The notes below the pieces were generated by a model, which searched no databases, was not told the DNA's origin, and saw only the letters and a program-made list of their open reading frames with translations. DNA of 54,074 bases from Xanthomonas euvesicatoria pv. euvesicatoria (lineage in GTDB: Bacteria; Pseudomonadota; Gammaproteobacteria; Xanthomonadales; Xanthomonadaceae). This document shows, piece after piece, positions 29,232 to 36,997 of this stretch (the first letter of the stretch is position 1; the number at the start of each line of letters is the position of its first letter). The position numbers were made by a program, and so were the translations under genes. The DNA lies in NCBI RefSeq assembly GCF_020880415.1, contig NZ_JAJIUJ010000048.1, positions 1 to 54,074 of the forward strand, in the 5' to 3' direction.

Positions 29232-29699
29232 ATGTCGCGCAAAGTTGCCGCCCGCAAGTCTCGTATCCACGGCAATGGCATGTTCGCCCTCGCCCCGCTC
29301 CGCAAGGGCGAGCGCATCATTCAATACAAGGGGCGGCTGCGCACGCATGCCGAAGTGGATGCCGACGACGCCGGCGACGTGGAAAGCGGGCATACCTTTT
29401 TGTTCACGCTCAGCGACGACTACGTGCTGGATGCCAACTACGAAGGCAATGTCGCGCGCTGGATCAACCACAGCTGCGATCCCAATTGCGAGGCGGTGAT
29501 CGAAGAAGCCGAGGGCGACGACCGCCGCAAGGACAAGATCTTCATCGAGGCCAAGCGCGACATCAAACCCGGCGAAGAGCTCACCTATAACTACGGCATC
29601 ACCCTTGCCGAGCGTCATACGCCACGCCTGAAGAAAATTTGGGAATGCCGGTGCGGCTCGAAGAATTGCACCGGAACGATGCTGCAACCCAAGCGCTGA
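29232..29699 (+). CDS. SET-domain protein methyltransferase
   Basis: A 155-residue single SET domain. Visible motifs are the N-terminal G-N-G-M-F-A (SAM site, cf. G-x-G), N-H-S-C-D-P-N (catalytic core), G-E-E-L-T-Y-N-Y-G (pseudoknot Tyr) and a C-terminal post-SET-like C-R-C-G-S-K-N-C-T-G that would bind zinc with the core Cys. These enzymes methylate lysines on proteins. The substrate in bacteria is usually unknown; some chlamydial SET enzymes act on histone-like proteins. It is divergent from the suf regulator. Confidence 0.88.
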   Translation: MSRKVAARKSRIHGNGMFALAPLRKGERIIQYKGRLRTHAEVDADDAGDVESGHTFLFTLSDDYVLDANYEGNVARWINHSCDPNCEAVIEEAEGDDRRKDKIFIEAKRDIKPGEELTYNYGITLAERHTPRLKKIWECRCGSKNCTGTMLQPKR

Positions 29700-29800
29700 G
29701 CACGCAGCCATGTGCGCGTACTGACGCCGCGCACACATCGGTTCACGGATGCGCAACGGCGTGATTCCTAGGGTCTGGGCTTCTTTTCAAGGAGCCTCCC

Positions 29801-30343
29801 ATGTCTCATTCGCTCTCTGGCAAAACCGTCGCCGTGCTGGCCACCGATGGCTTCGAGCAATCCGAACTGACCGAACCCAAGCGCCTGCTGGAAAGCTGGG
29901 GTGCCAAGGTCGAGGTGATCGCGCCCGGCGACGGCACGCAAATTCGCGGCTGGAATCACACAGAGTGGGGCGATTCGGTAACGGTCGATCGGCGGCTAGA
30001 TCATGCAGCGGCGGAATCCTACGACGCACTGGTGTTGCCTGGCGGTGTGCTCAATCCCGACACACTGCGCACCGATGAGCAGGCAATCACGTTCATTCGC
30101 GCGTTTTCGAACGCACAAAAACCGGTGGCGGCGATCTGTCACGGGCCGTGGTTGCTGCTCGAAAGCGACTTGGTCCGCGACCGCAAGGTCACTTCATGGC
30201 CATCGGTCAAGACGGACCTGATCAATGCCGGTGCGCGCTGGCAGGATGCCGAAGTGGTGGTCGACGGCCAACTGATTACCAGCCGCAAGCCGGACGACAT
30301 TCCTGCATTCGCCGCAGCCGTGGCCAAGGCCTTGGCTGCATAG
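29801..30343 (+). CDS. PfpI/DJ-1 family protein (YhbO-like)
   Basis: A 180-residue class I glutamine-amidotransferase-like protein. C113-H114 in A-A-I-C-H-G-P is the nucleophile elbow, preceded by L-V-L-P-G-G-V, and the acid E19 in D-G-F-E-Q-S-E-L is present. Such proteins are deglycases/glyoxalases or stress chaperones, and a few are peptidases. A GGAG ribosome-binding site precedes the ATG. A hairpin at 30376-30405 ends the gene. Confidence 0.9.
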   Translation: MSHSLSGKTVAVLATDGFEQSELTEPKRLLESWGAKVEVIAPGDGTQIRGWNHTEWGDSVTVDRRLDHAAAESYDALVLPGGVLNPDTLRTDEQAITFIRAFSNAQKPVAAICHGPWLLLESDLVRDRKVTSWPSVKTDLINAGARWQDAEVVVDGQLITSRKPDDIPAFAAAVAKALAA

Positions 30344-30375
30344 GTTCTTCACTGGCCAGTGTCAGCTCGAAACAC

Positions 30376-30405
30376 CAAGGCCCGGCGCAGATGCGTCGGG
30401 CCTTG
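30376..30405. terminator. Bidirectional terminator between convergent genes
   Basis: CAAGGCCCG pairs with CGGGCCTTG, with an inner CGCA/TGCG stem. It stands between the PfpI gene (plus) and the DUF1439 gene (minus) and could end both, although T runs are short on either side. Confidence 0.6.
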
Positions 30406-30455
30406 ATGTGTAGCCTTGCGTGGATTGTCGCCATCCACGCCAATACCACGCGGAC

Positions 30456-31052
30456 CTACTTCCCGGACAGCGCTGCCGCGGGCACCAGTTGCTCGATGTT
30501 CTGGTTGAAGTTGACCGCAACCCGCCCGTTCTGGATGCCGACCGATTCCACCTGCACCGCACCCATCACGGATGCAATGGCCGGGTCGATCCGATAGATC
30601 GGCTCCTTGCGCGCATAGTCGGCCAGCCAGGTATTGAGCAGCTGCCGCGTGCTGTGGTCGAGCTTTGCGCCTGCATGGGCGGGGCGGAAGTCGTCGATGC
30701 TGGGTTGATCCAGATAAAAGCCCTGTTTGGCCACGTCGTAGCGCAGTGCGCTGGTCAAGGTCACATTGCCGACCGGTGCAGGAGCGCCGCCTGCGGTCGC
30801 CACGGCAAGATCGAAGGCCATCTTGAGCCGATCGCCTGGCGGCAACGATAGCGCCGGGTTGCTGACCGTCATCGCGATCAGCCCGCCCAGCGTGTCATGT
30901 GTCTGCGGGAAGCGACCACCCAGATAGTGCCGCAGGTCGCTGGCCTGCACGCTGATCTGTTTTCCCTGGATCTGCGGCGCAGCCCAGGCGCTGGTGATGG
31001 GCATTGCCAAGGCGAGGGCGAGCATGGAACCGGCAAGCGAACGCAGTTTCAT
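30456..31052 (-). CDS. DUF1439 (YceB-like) envelope protein
   Basis: A 198-residue protein with a signal peptide (L-A-L-A-L-A-M-P-I-T-S-A-W-A). The mature part is beta-rich with the DUF1439 pattern; E. coli YceB is the best-known relative and binds lipids or has an unknown envelope role. Here there is no lipobox Cys at the cleavage site, so it is probably soluble in the periplasm. It is 55 bp downstream of a lipoprotein gene on the same strand. Confidence 0.75.
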   Translation of the reverse strand: MKLRSLAGSMLALALAMPITSAWAAPQIQGKQISVQASDLRHYLGGRFPQTHDTLGGLIAMTVSNPALSLPPGDRLKMAFDLAVATAGGAPAPVGNVTLTSALRYDVAKQGFYLDQPSIDDFRPAHAGAKLDHSTRQLLNTWLADYARKEPIYRIDPAIASVMGAVQVESVGIQNGRVAVNFNQNIEQLVPAAALSGK

Positions 31053-31107
31053 CGGGTGACTCCGGCAACAGATGACATCACCTTAGTCGGCGCCGGTGAA
31101 CCACGGG

Positions 31108-31650
31108 TTAGCGCAACACCGGTTGCAGCGTGGCCGAATAGATTTCCCAGCCATCGCTGCCGGCCCGGGGTTGCAGCCGGTATGCCCCGACCAGGCGTTG
31201 TGTGCCGGTGGTGGTGCGTACCGTCAACTGCACCGGTACTTCGATACGCTGTGGCGGCTGCGCCTGATCCAGTGCAAAGGGCGGATCGTTGTTGATGCGC
31301 ATCGACTGGATATTGGGGATGGCACGCAAGGCCGCATCGTCCGGTACCGGGGGAGGGCGACCGCCGGTCCATAAGGCATCGGCCTGCGCGCGCGCAGCTC
31401 CCGGCAACGCGCCGAGGTAGCGTTGAACGGTGGCGCTTGCTTGGGCGTAGTTGGCCAACGCAATGGCATCGGTGGGATCAGCCGCAGGGGCAGGTGATGC
31501 GGTCGCGGTGCCGGTAGCGGCGTTATCGAGCGGACGCGATGCGCTCGCAGCGTGCGTCGCCGAGGCGACGTTTGCCTGCGGATCGCCAGTGCGATGACAG
31601 CTGCAACCGGAAAGTGCGGCTGCGACAACGAGCATTCCCATCCAGCGCAT
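31108..31650 (-). CDS. Putative lipoprotein
   Basis: The ATG at 31650 gives 180 residues beginning M-R-W-M-G-M-L-V-V-A-A-A-L-S-G-C: a signal peptide II lipobox (L-S-G-C), so the mature protein should be lipidated. The region that follows is Ser/Ala/Thr-rich (about 60 residues) and probably a linker. The C-terminal half ends in strand-like segments (R-I-E-V-P-V-Q-L-T-V-R-T, G-W-E-I-Y-S-A-T-L). I recognise no family. The open frame reaches 31911, but its upstream part is Arg-rich antigene sequence. Confidence 0.75.
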   Translation of the reverse strand: MRWMGMLVVAAALSGCSCHRTGDPQANVASATHAASASRPLDNAATGTATASPAPAADPTDAIALANYAQASATVQRYLGALPGAARAQADALWTGGRPPPVPDDAALRAIPNIQSMRINNDPPFALDQAQPPQRIEVPVQLTVRTTTGTQRLVGAYRLQPRAGSDGWEIYSATLQPVLR

Positions 31651-31706
31651 GGCGCGTCCCCATCCCCGAGGTGCGCAGTGTAGCGGGTACGTGCGGCGAT
31701 GCGTCT

Positions 31707-32015
31707 TCAGGCGCCGGTGGCGGGGTGCACGCGCTGCAGGCGTTCCAGCAGCAGCTGCAGTTTGGGACGCAATGCGTCCAGCGCATCGCTGGGCTGGGCG
31801 CGTGGGCGGGCCGCCAGGTCTTCCAGCAACTGCGAGCCTACGGTCAGTGCCGCGCATTCGTCGCTGCTCAGGTCGCGGCGCAGGTGTAGTTCTTCGAGCA
31901 GCCGCATCCAATCGGCGCGCGAGCGTTGTTCGAATTCGATGGTGCAGCGGTCGTCACAAGGGCGGCCGTCGTTTTCGATCGGCGTGACCGTGATGCGATA
32001 GCGTTTGCGGGACAT
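31707..32015 (-). CDS. DUF3861 domain protein
   Basis: A 102-residue soluble protein from the ATG at 32015: M-S-R-K-R-Y-R-I-T-V-T-P-I. It fits DUF3861, a small family of unknown function with an N-terminal strand (R-I-T-V) and helical segments carrying L-A-L/L-L-E-D-L pairs. Nothing suggests activity. It is followed by the lipoprotein gene and preceded by an M23 peptidase gene, all on the minus strand. Confidence 0.75.
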   Translation of the reverse strand: MSRKRYRITVTPIENDGRPCDDRCTIEFEQRSRADWMRLLEELHLRRDLSSDECAALTVGSQLLEDLAARPRAQPSDALDALRPKLQLLLERLQRVHPATGA

Positions 32016-32105
32016 ATGGGTCGCGTCGTTCTGGGCTGTGCTCACCATAGGCGTAGGACGCAACCGTCTCGATAGGGTGGCCCATGACGCAGTGTTCCAA
32101 CGTGC

Positions 32106-32747
32106 TCAGTTTGCTGGCCGAGCGGCAGGTTTGCGCAGGAGTGGCAGCGGATCGTACGCACCGTTGCGTCCATAGACACCATAGTGCAGGTGTGGCAGCG
32201 TGCCGCGCGCATTGCCGGTGCTGCCGACCTTGCCGAGCAGGGTGCCGGGCTCGACCACATCGCCTACTGCGAGGCCGGCAGCCCAATCGTCAAGATGCGC
32301 GTAGTAATGCCGTTCCATCGCTGGACCCAGCAGCCAGACCTGTTTTCCGCCCAGGCCCTGGTCGCGGATGGCGCTGACCACGCCGCGCGTTGCCGCCACC
32401 ACCGGTGTACCGCGTGGCGCGAAGATATCCACGCCCGCATGCGTACGGTCGCGGCCACGCGGTGCACCAAAGGTGTCGGCAATCTGTCGCGCACGCACGC
32501 CTTCCACCGGCACATGCAACTGCGCAGGCGGCGGCATTTGCGACAGCTCCCAGCTGGTACGGAGCTGATGGGCGATCGGCAGCTGCCAGGCCCAGCGCGC
32601 GGCCACCGCCAGCACGCACAACAGCGCAATGGAGACAACAATGCTGCGCAGGCGACGTGCCGGGCTACGGGTGGCAACTCGGCGTGGCGACGACGGCGGG
32701 GTGTTCGACGGACCGGTCACAGGCACCTGCAGATGGCGAACCAGCAT
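32106..32747 (-). CDS. M23 family (LytM-type) metallopeptidase
   Basis: About 213 residues from the ATG at 32747. A single transmembrane segment (I-V-V-S-I-A-L-L-C-V-L-A-V-A-A) anchors it with a short basic cytoplasmic tail. The LytM domain carries H-A-G-V-D (H-x-x-x-D zinc ligands) and L-H-Y-G after L-P-H, giving H-x-H, so the zinc site is complete. It is likely an endopeptidase that cuts peptide cross-links in the periplasm. The alternative start at 32804 would overlap the HU terminator. Confidence 0.82.
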   Translation of the reverse strand: MLVRHLQVPVTGPSNTPPSSPRRVATRSPARRLRSIVVSIALLCVLAVAARWAWQLPIAHQLRTSWELSQMPPPAQLHVPVEGVRARQIADTFGAPRGRDRTHAGVDIFAPRGTPVVAATRGVVSAIRDQGLGGKQVWLLGPAMERHYYAHLDDWAAGLAVGDVVEPGTLLGKVGSTGNARGTLPHLHYGVYGRNGAYDPLPLLRKPAARPAN

Positions 32748-32802
32748 GCAGGGTAGGGCAGTGCCGATGAGCGGTATGTGCTGCACTCTGCGGAGCGAGC
32801 CC

Positions 32803-32830
32803 AAAAAAAAGACGGCCCGCAGGCCGTCTT
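32803..32830 (-). terminator. Rho-independent terminator of the HU gene
   Basis: On the minus strand AGACGGCC / GGCCGTCT with a TGCG loop is followed by a run of T residues (the A run at 32803-32810). It stands 24 bp beyond the HU-like stop codon and is a textbook terminator. Confidence 0.92.
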
Positions 32831-32853
32831 CGTGATACAGGATGCGTGCTCGA

Positions 32854-33279
32854 TTAGAGCGCCGCGTCCTTCAACTTCTTCAGTGGACGTGACTTGAGCT
32901 TGGTGGTCGCAGGCTTGGCGGCGAACATCTGCTCTTCCTTGGTGAACGGGTTGATGCCCTTGCGCTTCGGCTTGGCCGGCACGTGCACGGTGGTCAGCTT
33001 GAGCATGCCCGGGATGGTGAAGCTGCCGACGCCCTTCTTGCTCAGCGAGGCGTGTGCGGTGGCTTCCAGCGAAGCCAGCACGGCGCGGACGTCCTTCGGG
33101 GCCAACTGGGTGCTTTCGGCAATGTGCGCGACCAGGCCGGTCTTGCTCAGTGCTTCCTTGATCGGCTTGGGCGCAGCGGACTTGGCAGCAGCGGCCTTGG
33201 CCGGCTTTGCGGTCTTGGTCGCGGCGACCTTTTTCACTGCCTTCTTGGGGGCAGCCTTCTTAGCGGCGGTTTTTGCCAT
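32854..33279 (-). CDS. HU-family DNA-binding protein with Lys/Ala-rich H1-like tail
   Basis: A 141-residue nucleoid protein from the ATG at 33279. The first 37 residues are almost only Ala, Lys, Pro and Thr (A-K-K-A-A-P-K-K-A-V-K-K pattern), like histone-H1 C-tails. The HU fold follows: helical L-V-A-H-I-A, then the beta-arm region F-T-I-P-G-M-L-K-L and V-P-A-K-P-K-R-K-G-I-N-P-F-T. The tail would add non-specific DNA binding or compaction. The longer open frame upstream is ignored because the ATG at 33279 starts the canonical M-A-K-T. Confidence 0.9.
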   Translation of the reverse strand: MAKTAAKKAAPKKAVKKVAATKTAKPAKAAAAKSAAPKPIKEALSKTGLVAHIAESTQLAPKDVRAVLASLEATAHASLSKKGVGSFTIPGMLKLTTVHVPAKPKRKGINPFTKEEQMFAAKPATTKLKSRPLKKLKDAAL

Positions 33280-33838
33280 GAGTGATGTGTTCCGTATTCG
33301 TTGGTGGTGTTGGGTCTGCCGACCCAGTCGGCAACGCGAAATGTAGGGCAACTGCTGCGCGCCGCCAATAGGCAAACGATGAAACAGCACGAAAAAAGCA
33401 TCTTTCGACGGGGATTCGTTCACCAGCGGCAGAAAAAGCGCACAAAACGCATCGGCTTGCCCGTGCCATGCGCGCGTTCGCTGCATGTCTGACGCACAGC
33501 AGCAGATCGTTTGCGCGAGCAAACGCCGCAACACGCATCCGTGGGGACGATGGAACGAGCCGATAAGGCCAGCCTTTTGGGGGATGCATGTAACGGGGCC
33601 ACGCGCCGACAAGATGGCTGCCATCGATTGCAAACGTGGACGCACGTTCCATGTGCGGCAAATGGAGCGGTTATTGGGCGCTATGCAGCCTTCGGCCTTG
33701 TATTGCCCTGCATCCACCTTCCGGTGATCAGGCGCTGGCGCGGCGGTTTGCGCAGATGTTCGAATCGTTTTCGGCGTGCCATGCGCGCCACGCGAAGGCG
33801 CCGTGCGATACGCGACATGCAGACCCGCCGCGTTTCAA
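33280..33838. other. 559-bp stretch upstream of the HU gene
   Basis: Non-coding as far as I can see. The last part contains the HU promoter (33340-33368) and a small hairpin in the leader (33318-33332: GCCGAC-CCA-GTCGGC). Between about 33400 and 33838 I see no gene, terminator or repeat. Confidence 0.5.
33340..33368 (-). promoter_or_regulatory. Promoter of the HU gene
   Basis: TTGGCG (33363-33368) and TACATT (33340-33345), read on the minus strand, are 17 bp apart and fit a sigma-70 promoter. The leader of about 55 nt would hold the GCCGAC/GTCGGC hairpin. Confidence 0.55.
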
Positions 33839-34693
33839 TCAGTCATTGGCCGCGGACAAGCTGCGGCCGCGTTCGGTCGCTGCGGCAATGGCCTGGGCGG
33901 TAAGGGCTTCAAAGCCGCCGGCCTGGAACGTCTCGATGGCGGCGTGGGTCGTGCCGTTGGGCGAGGTCACGCGGCGACGCAGGACCTCCGGTGGTTCGCC
34001 CGATTCGGTGAGCATGCGTGCGGCGCCGAGCAGCGTTTGCAACACCAAGGTACGCGCGGTTGCGGCGGGCAGACCCTGGGCTTGCGCGGCAGCTTCCATC
34101 GCTTCTGCCAAGAGAAAAACATAGGCCGGTCCACTGCCGGAGACCGCGGTCACCGCATCCATCTGCGCTTCGTTGTCGATCCAGACGGTGACGCCGGCGC
34201 TGTCCAGCAGTTGGGTCGCCTGTTGGCGTTGCGCCGCCGACACGCGCGCGTTGGCGTACAGCCCGGTGACACCGGCGCCGAGCAGGGCGGGTGTGTTGGG
34301 CATGGCACGAACCACCGCGATATCGCCGCCCGACCAGCGCTGCAGCTGCGTGGCGGTGATGCCGGCAGCGATGGAAACCAGCAGCGGTTGTTGTGCCTGC
34401 GCCAGATCTGCCAGTTGCGCGCACACCATTGGCAAGACCTGCGGCTTGACCGCCAAGACCCAGGTCGTGGCCGCATCGACAGCGGCGCGCGCATCCTCGA
34501 CCACCTGCACGCCGAAGTCGCGCGCCAAGGCGTCGCGCAGCTCGGCCACCGGCTCGGCCACGCGGATGCTGGCAGCCGGCGTGCCCTGCCGGATCAGCCC
34601 GGCAATCAGGCTGCGCGCCATGTTGCCGCCGCCGACGAAAGCGATGGACGTGGCAGCGGAAGACGAGGGCGATGACGAGGCAGGTGTGTTCAT
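33839..34693 (-). CDS. proC: Pyrroline-5-carboxylate reductase ProC
   Basis: Catalyses the last step of proline synthesis (P5C to proline) with NAD(P)H. From the ATG at 34693 it is 284 residues. The Rossmann motif F-V-G-G-G-N-M-A lies near residue 18, and the C-terminal V-S-G-S-G-P-A-Y-V-F region and V-T-S-P-N-G-T-T are the ProC signatures. The N-terminus before the Rossmann motif is Ser/Ala-rich. yggS lies 43 bp upstream on the same strand, a pairing common in Proteobacteria. Confidence 0.95.
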   Translation of the reverse strand: MNTPASSSPSSSAATSIAFVGGGNMARSLIAGLIRQGTPAASIRVAEPVAELRDALARDFGVQVVEDARAAVDAATTWVLAVKPQVLPMVCAQLADLAQAQQPLLVSIAAGITATQLQRWSGGDIAVVRAMPNTPALLGAGVTGLYANARVSAAQRQQATQLLDSAGVTVWIDNEAQMDAVTAVSGSGPAYVFLLAEAMEAAAQAQGLPAATARTLVLQTLLGAARMLTESGEPPEVLRRRVTSPNGTTHAAIETFQAGGFEALTAQAIAAATERGRSLSAAND

Positions 34694-34736
34694 TGCGGCA
34701 CCTTCATAAGACGAATCGATGTGGGAGGCGAGGCGA

Positions 34737-35429
34737 TCAGGCAGAGGCGGCCGGCGCCTGATCGCGCGCACCGAACAACGCCGTGCCCACCCGCACCATG
34801 GTGGCGCCGGCCGCGATCGCTTCGGCGAAATCCGAGCTCATGCCCATCGACAAGGTGTCCACCTGCCGATGACGGGCTTGCAGCTGCTCGAACAGCGCCT
34901 GCATGCGCATGAACGCGGCCTGGCGTCGTGCCTGATCCGGAAACGGGGCAGGGATGGCCATCAGTCCGCGTAGCTGCAAACGCGGTTGCAGGGCGATCGC
35001 TTCGGCCAGGCTGTCGATCGCTTCGGGTGCGCATCCATGCTTGCTGTCCTCGTCGTCGATGTTGACCTGGATCAACACATTCAACGGCGCGCGGTCGGCA
35101 GGGCGATGGCGTGCCAGCAGCGGAATCAATTTGGCGCGGTCCACCGTCTGCACCCAATCGAAGCACTGGCTCGCCAGTTCGGCCTTGTTGGATTGCAGGT
35201 GGCCGATCAGATGCCATTCCAAACCCAACGCACGCAACTGGGCAATCTTGGCATCGGCTTCCTGCACGTAATTTTCGCCGAAGGCGCGCTGGCCCTGCGC
35301 GGCCAGGGCGGCGACGGCGTCGGCCGGCTTGGTCTTGGAGACCGCCAGCAGCCGCACGTCGGCACGCGCGTGTGCGGCCGCCGCGGCGTGGATGGCATCG
35401 AGAATCTGCTGCAGCGACGAAGCCGGCAC
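34737..35429 (-). CDS. PLP homeostasis protein YggS
   Basis: A 230-residue PLP-binding barrel protein (COG0325) that buffers vitamin B6 and affects amino-acid balance. Signatures are L-L-A-V-S-K-T-K-P (the PLP lysine), F-G-E-N-Y-V-Q-E, W-H-L-I-G-H-L-Q and S-M-G-M-S-S-D. The start is GTG at 35429. Its -10-like TATAGC (35456-35461, minus strand) lies about 27 bp upstream. It is co-directional with proC. Confidence 0.93.
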   Translation of the reverse strand: MPASSLQQILDAIHAAAAAHARADVRLLAVSKTKPADAVAALAAQGQRAFGENYVQEADAKIAQLRALGLEWHLIGHLQSNKAELASQCFDWVQTVDRAKLIPLLARHRPADRAPLNVLIQVNIDDEDSKHGCAPEAIDSLAEAIALQPRLQLRGLMAIPAPFPDQARRQAAFMRMQALFEQLQARHRQVDTLSMGMSSDFAEAIAAGATMVRVGTALFGARDQAPAASA

Positions 35430-35847
35430 GTGGCATTCCGAAGAAAGGCGGGAGCGCTATAGTGCCGGCCGCAGACGCTTCCATCCAGTTGGGGGCTGCC
35501 AGGCGCCTGGATCGGCGCGCCGGCGCTGCATGTATTTAGAGGAGTGTCTGGAAGCAAGGTGGGAGACCGTCCCCAGGTCCGCCCAAGGCCGGGCGCGATA
35601 CGCACTGACGGCAGCGCGGCCGGCTACGCTCGGGCCAGCGCTGCGCTCGCCAGCGAGTCCTTGAAGCCACCGAGCAGCAGCCATTCGGCCTTGGACGGTT
35701 CCGCACCCGGGCGCAAGGCAACGGTTTCAGCCAGGCGCGTTGCGGCCGACCTGAACCGGCGACAGGGCTGCTTCCCGCCGGCAGCCAGAACGCTATACTG
35801 CCGGCCGGGGAGTACCTTCCAATCGCAGCCTAGGGGAAAAGCAGCGC
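35430..35847. other. 418-bp yggS-pilT divergent intergenic region
   Basis: Between divergent yggS and pilT I see no gene. Two nearly identical 16-mers stand here: CGCTATAGTGCCGGCC (35455-35470) and CGCTATACTGCCGGCC (35791-35806). The second holds the probable pilT -10. The remaining sequence, about 320 bp between them, has no recognised element. Confidence 0.5.
35791..35806 (+). promoter_or_regulatory. Probable pilT promoter (-10 TATACT)
   Basis: TATACT at 35794-35799 is a strong -10. The -35 around 35771-35777 (CTTCCCG) is poor. Transcription would start near 35806, with a leader of about 42 nt. Confidence 0.5.
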
Positions 35848-36885
35848 ATGGATATCGCTGAACTATTGGCGTTTTCTGTCAAGAACAAGGCATCGGACCT
35901 GCACCTGTCTGCAGGGCTGCCGCCGATGATCCGTGTCGATGGCGATGTCCGTCGCATCAATATTCCGGCGTTGGACCACAAGCAGGTGCACGCGCTGGTG
36001 TACGACATCATGTCGGACAAGCAGCGGCGCGATTACGAGGAATTTCTCGAGGTCGACTTTTCGTTCGAAATTCCGTCGCTGGCGCGTTTCCGCGTCAATG
36101 CGTTCAACCAGAACCGCGGCGCCGGTGCGGTGTTCCGTACCATTCCGTCCGAAGTGCTGACGCTGGAAGACCTGGGCTGCCCGCCGATCTTCCGCCAGCT
36201 GATCGACCAGCCGCAGGGCCTGATCCTGGTCACCGGCCCGACCGGCTCGGGCAAGTCGACCACGCTGGCAGGCATGATCGACTACATCAACAAGAATGAG
36301 TACGGGCACATCCTCACCGTCGAGGACCCGATCGAATTCGTGCACACCTCGCAGAAGTGCCTGATTAACCAGCGCGAAGTGCACCGCGATACCCACGGTT
36401 TCAACGAGGCGCTGCGCTCGGCACTGCGCGAAGACCCGGACATCATCCTGGTCGGCGAATTGCGCGACCTGGAAACCATTCGCCTGGCGCTCACCGCCGC
36501 GGAAACCGGCCACCTGGTGTTCGGCACCTTGCACACCAGCTCGGCGGCCAAGACCATCGACCGCATCATCGACGTGTTCCCGGCCGGCGAAAAGCCGATG
36601 GTGCGCTCGATGCTGTCCGAATCGCTGCGCGCAGTGATCTCGCAGGCACTGCTGAAGAAGGTCGGCGGCGGCCGCACGGCGGCGTGGGAAATCATGGTCG
36701 GCACCCCGGCCATCCGCAACCTGATCCGCGAGGACAAGGTGGCGCAGATGTATTCCTCGATCCAGACCGGCCAGCAATACGGCATGCAGACGTTGGACCA
36801 GCATCTGCAGGACCTGGTCAAGCGCAGCCTGATCACGCGCAACCAGGCGCGCGAGTACGCCAAGGACAAGCGGATATTCGAGTAG
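35848..36885 (+). CDS. pilT: Type IV pilus retraction ATPase PilT
   Basis: Hexameric ATPase that powers pilus disassembly and retraction, driving twitching and DNA uptake. The 345 residues show G-P-T-G-S-G-K136-S-T (Walker A), the Asp box V-E-D-P-I-E-F, Walker B I-I-L-V-G-E and the His box T-G-H-L-V-F-G-T-L-H-T. The C-terminal A-I-R-N-L-I-R-E-D-K matches the PilT-specific AIRNLIRE helix. An upstream GGGGAAAAG serves as ribosome-binding site. pilU follows after 112 bp. Confidence 0.97.
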   Translation: MDIAELLAFSVKNKASDLHLSAGLPPMIRVDGDVRRINIPALDHKQVHALVYDIMSDKQRRDYEEFLEVDFSFEIPSLARFRVNAFNQNRGAGAVFRTIPSEVLTLEDLGCPPIFRQLIDQPQGLILVTGPTGSGKSTTLAGMIDYINKNEYGHILTVEDPIEFVHTSQKCLINQREVHRDTHGFNEALRSALREDPDIILVGELRDLETIRLALTAAETGHLVFGTLHTSSAAKTIDRIIDVFPAGEKPMVRSMLSESLRAVISQALLKKVGGGRTAAWEIMVGTPAIRNLIREDKVAQMYSSIQTGQQYGMQTLDQHLQDLVKRSLITRNQAREYAKDKRIFE

Positions 36886-36887
36886 CC

Positions 36888-36978
36888 GGGATTCGGGATT
36901 CGGGATTGGGGATTCGCAACTGCGATTTCCCGTGCCGGATCCGCTCTTGCCAATCCCGAATCTCCACTCCCGAATCCC
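36888..36978. repeat. Heptamer inverted-arm repeat between pilT and pilU
   Basis: The left arm (36888-36918) consists of GGGATTC/GGGATTG units, and the right arm (about 36948-36978) of AATCCCG/AATCTCC units, with some 30 bp between. Arms are complementary. The core CTCTTGCCAATCCCGAATC near the right arm matches the other copies of this family. Confidence 0.88.
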
Positions 36979-36997
36979 TGCTCCAGAGGAGCACGCC

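Noticed and set aside
33485..33903. Small plus-strand open frames upstream of and over the end of proC
   Set aside because: No start signals or family, and partly antisense to proC.
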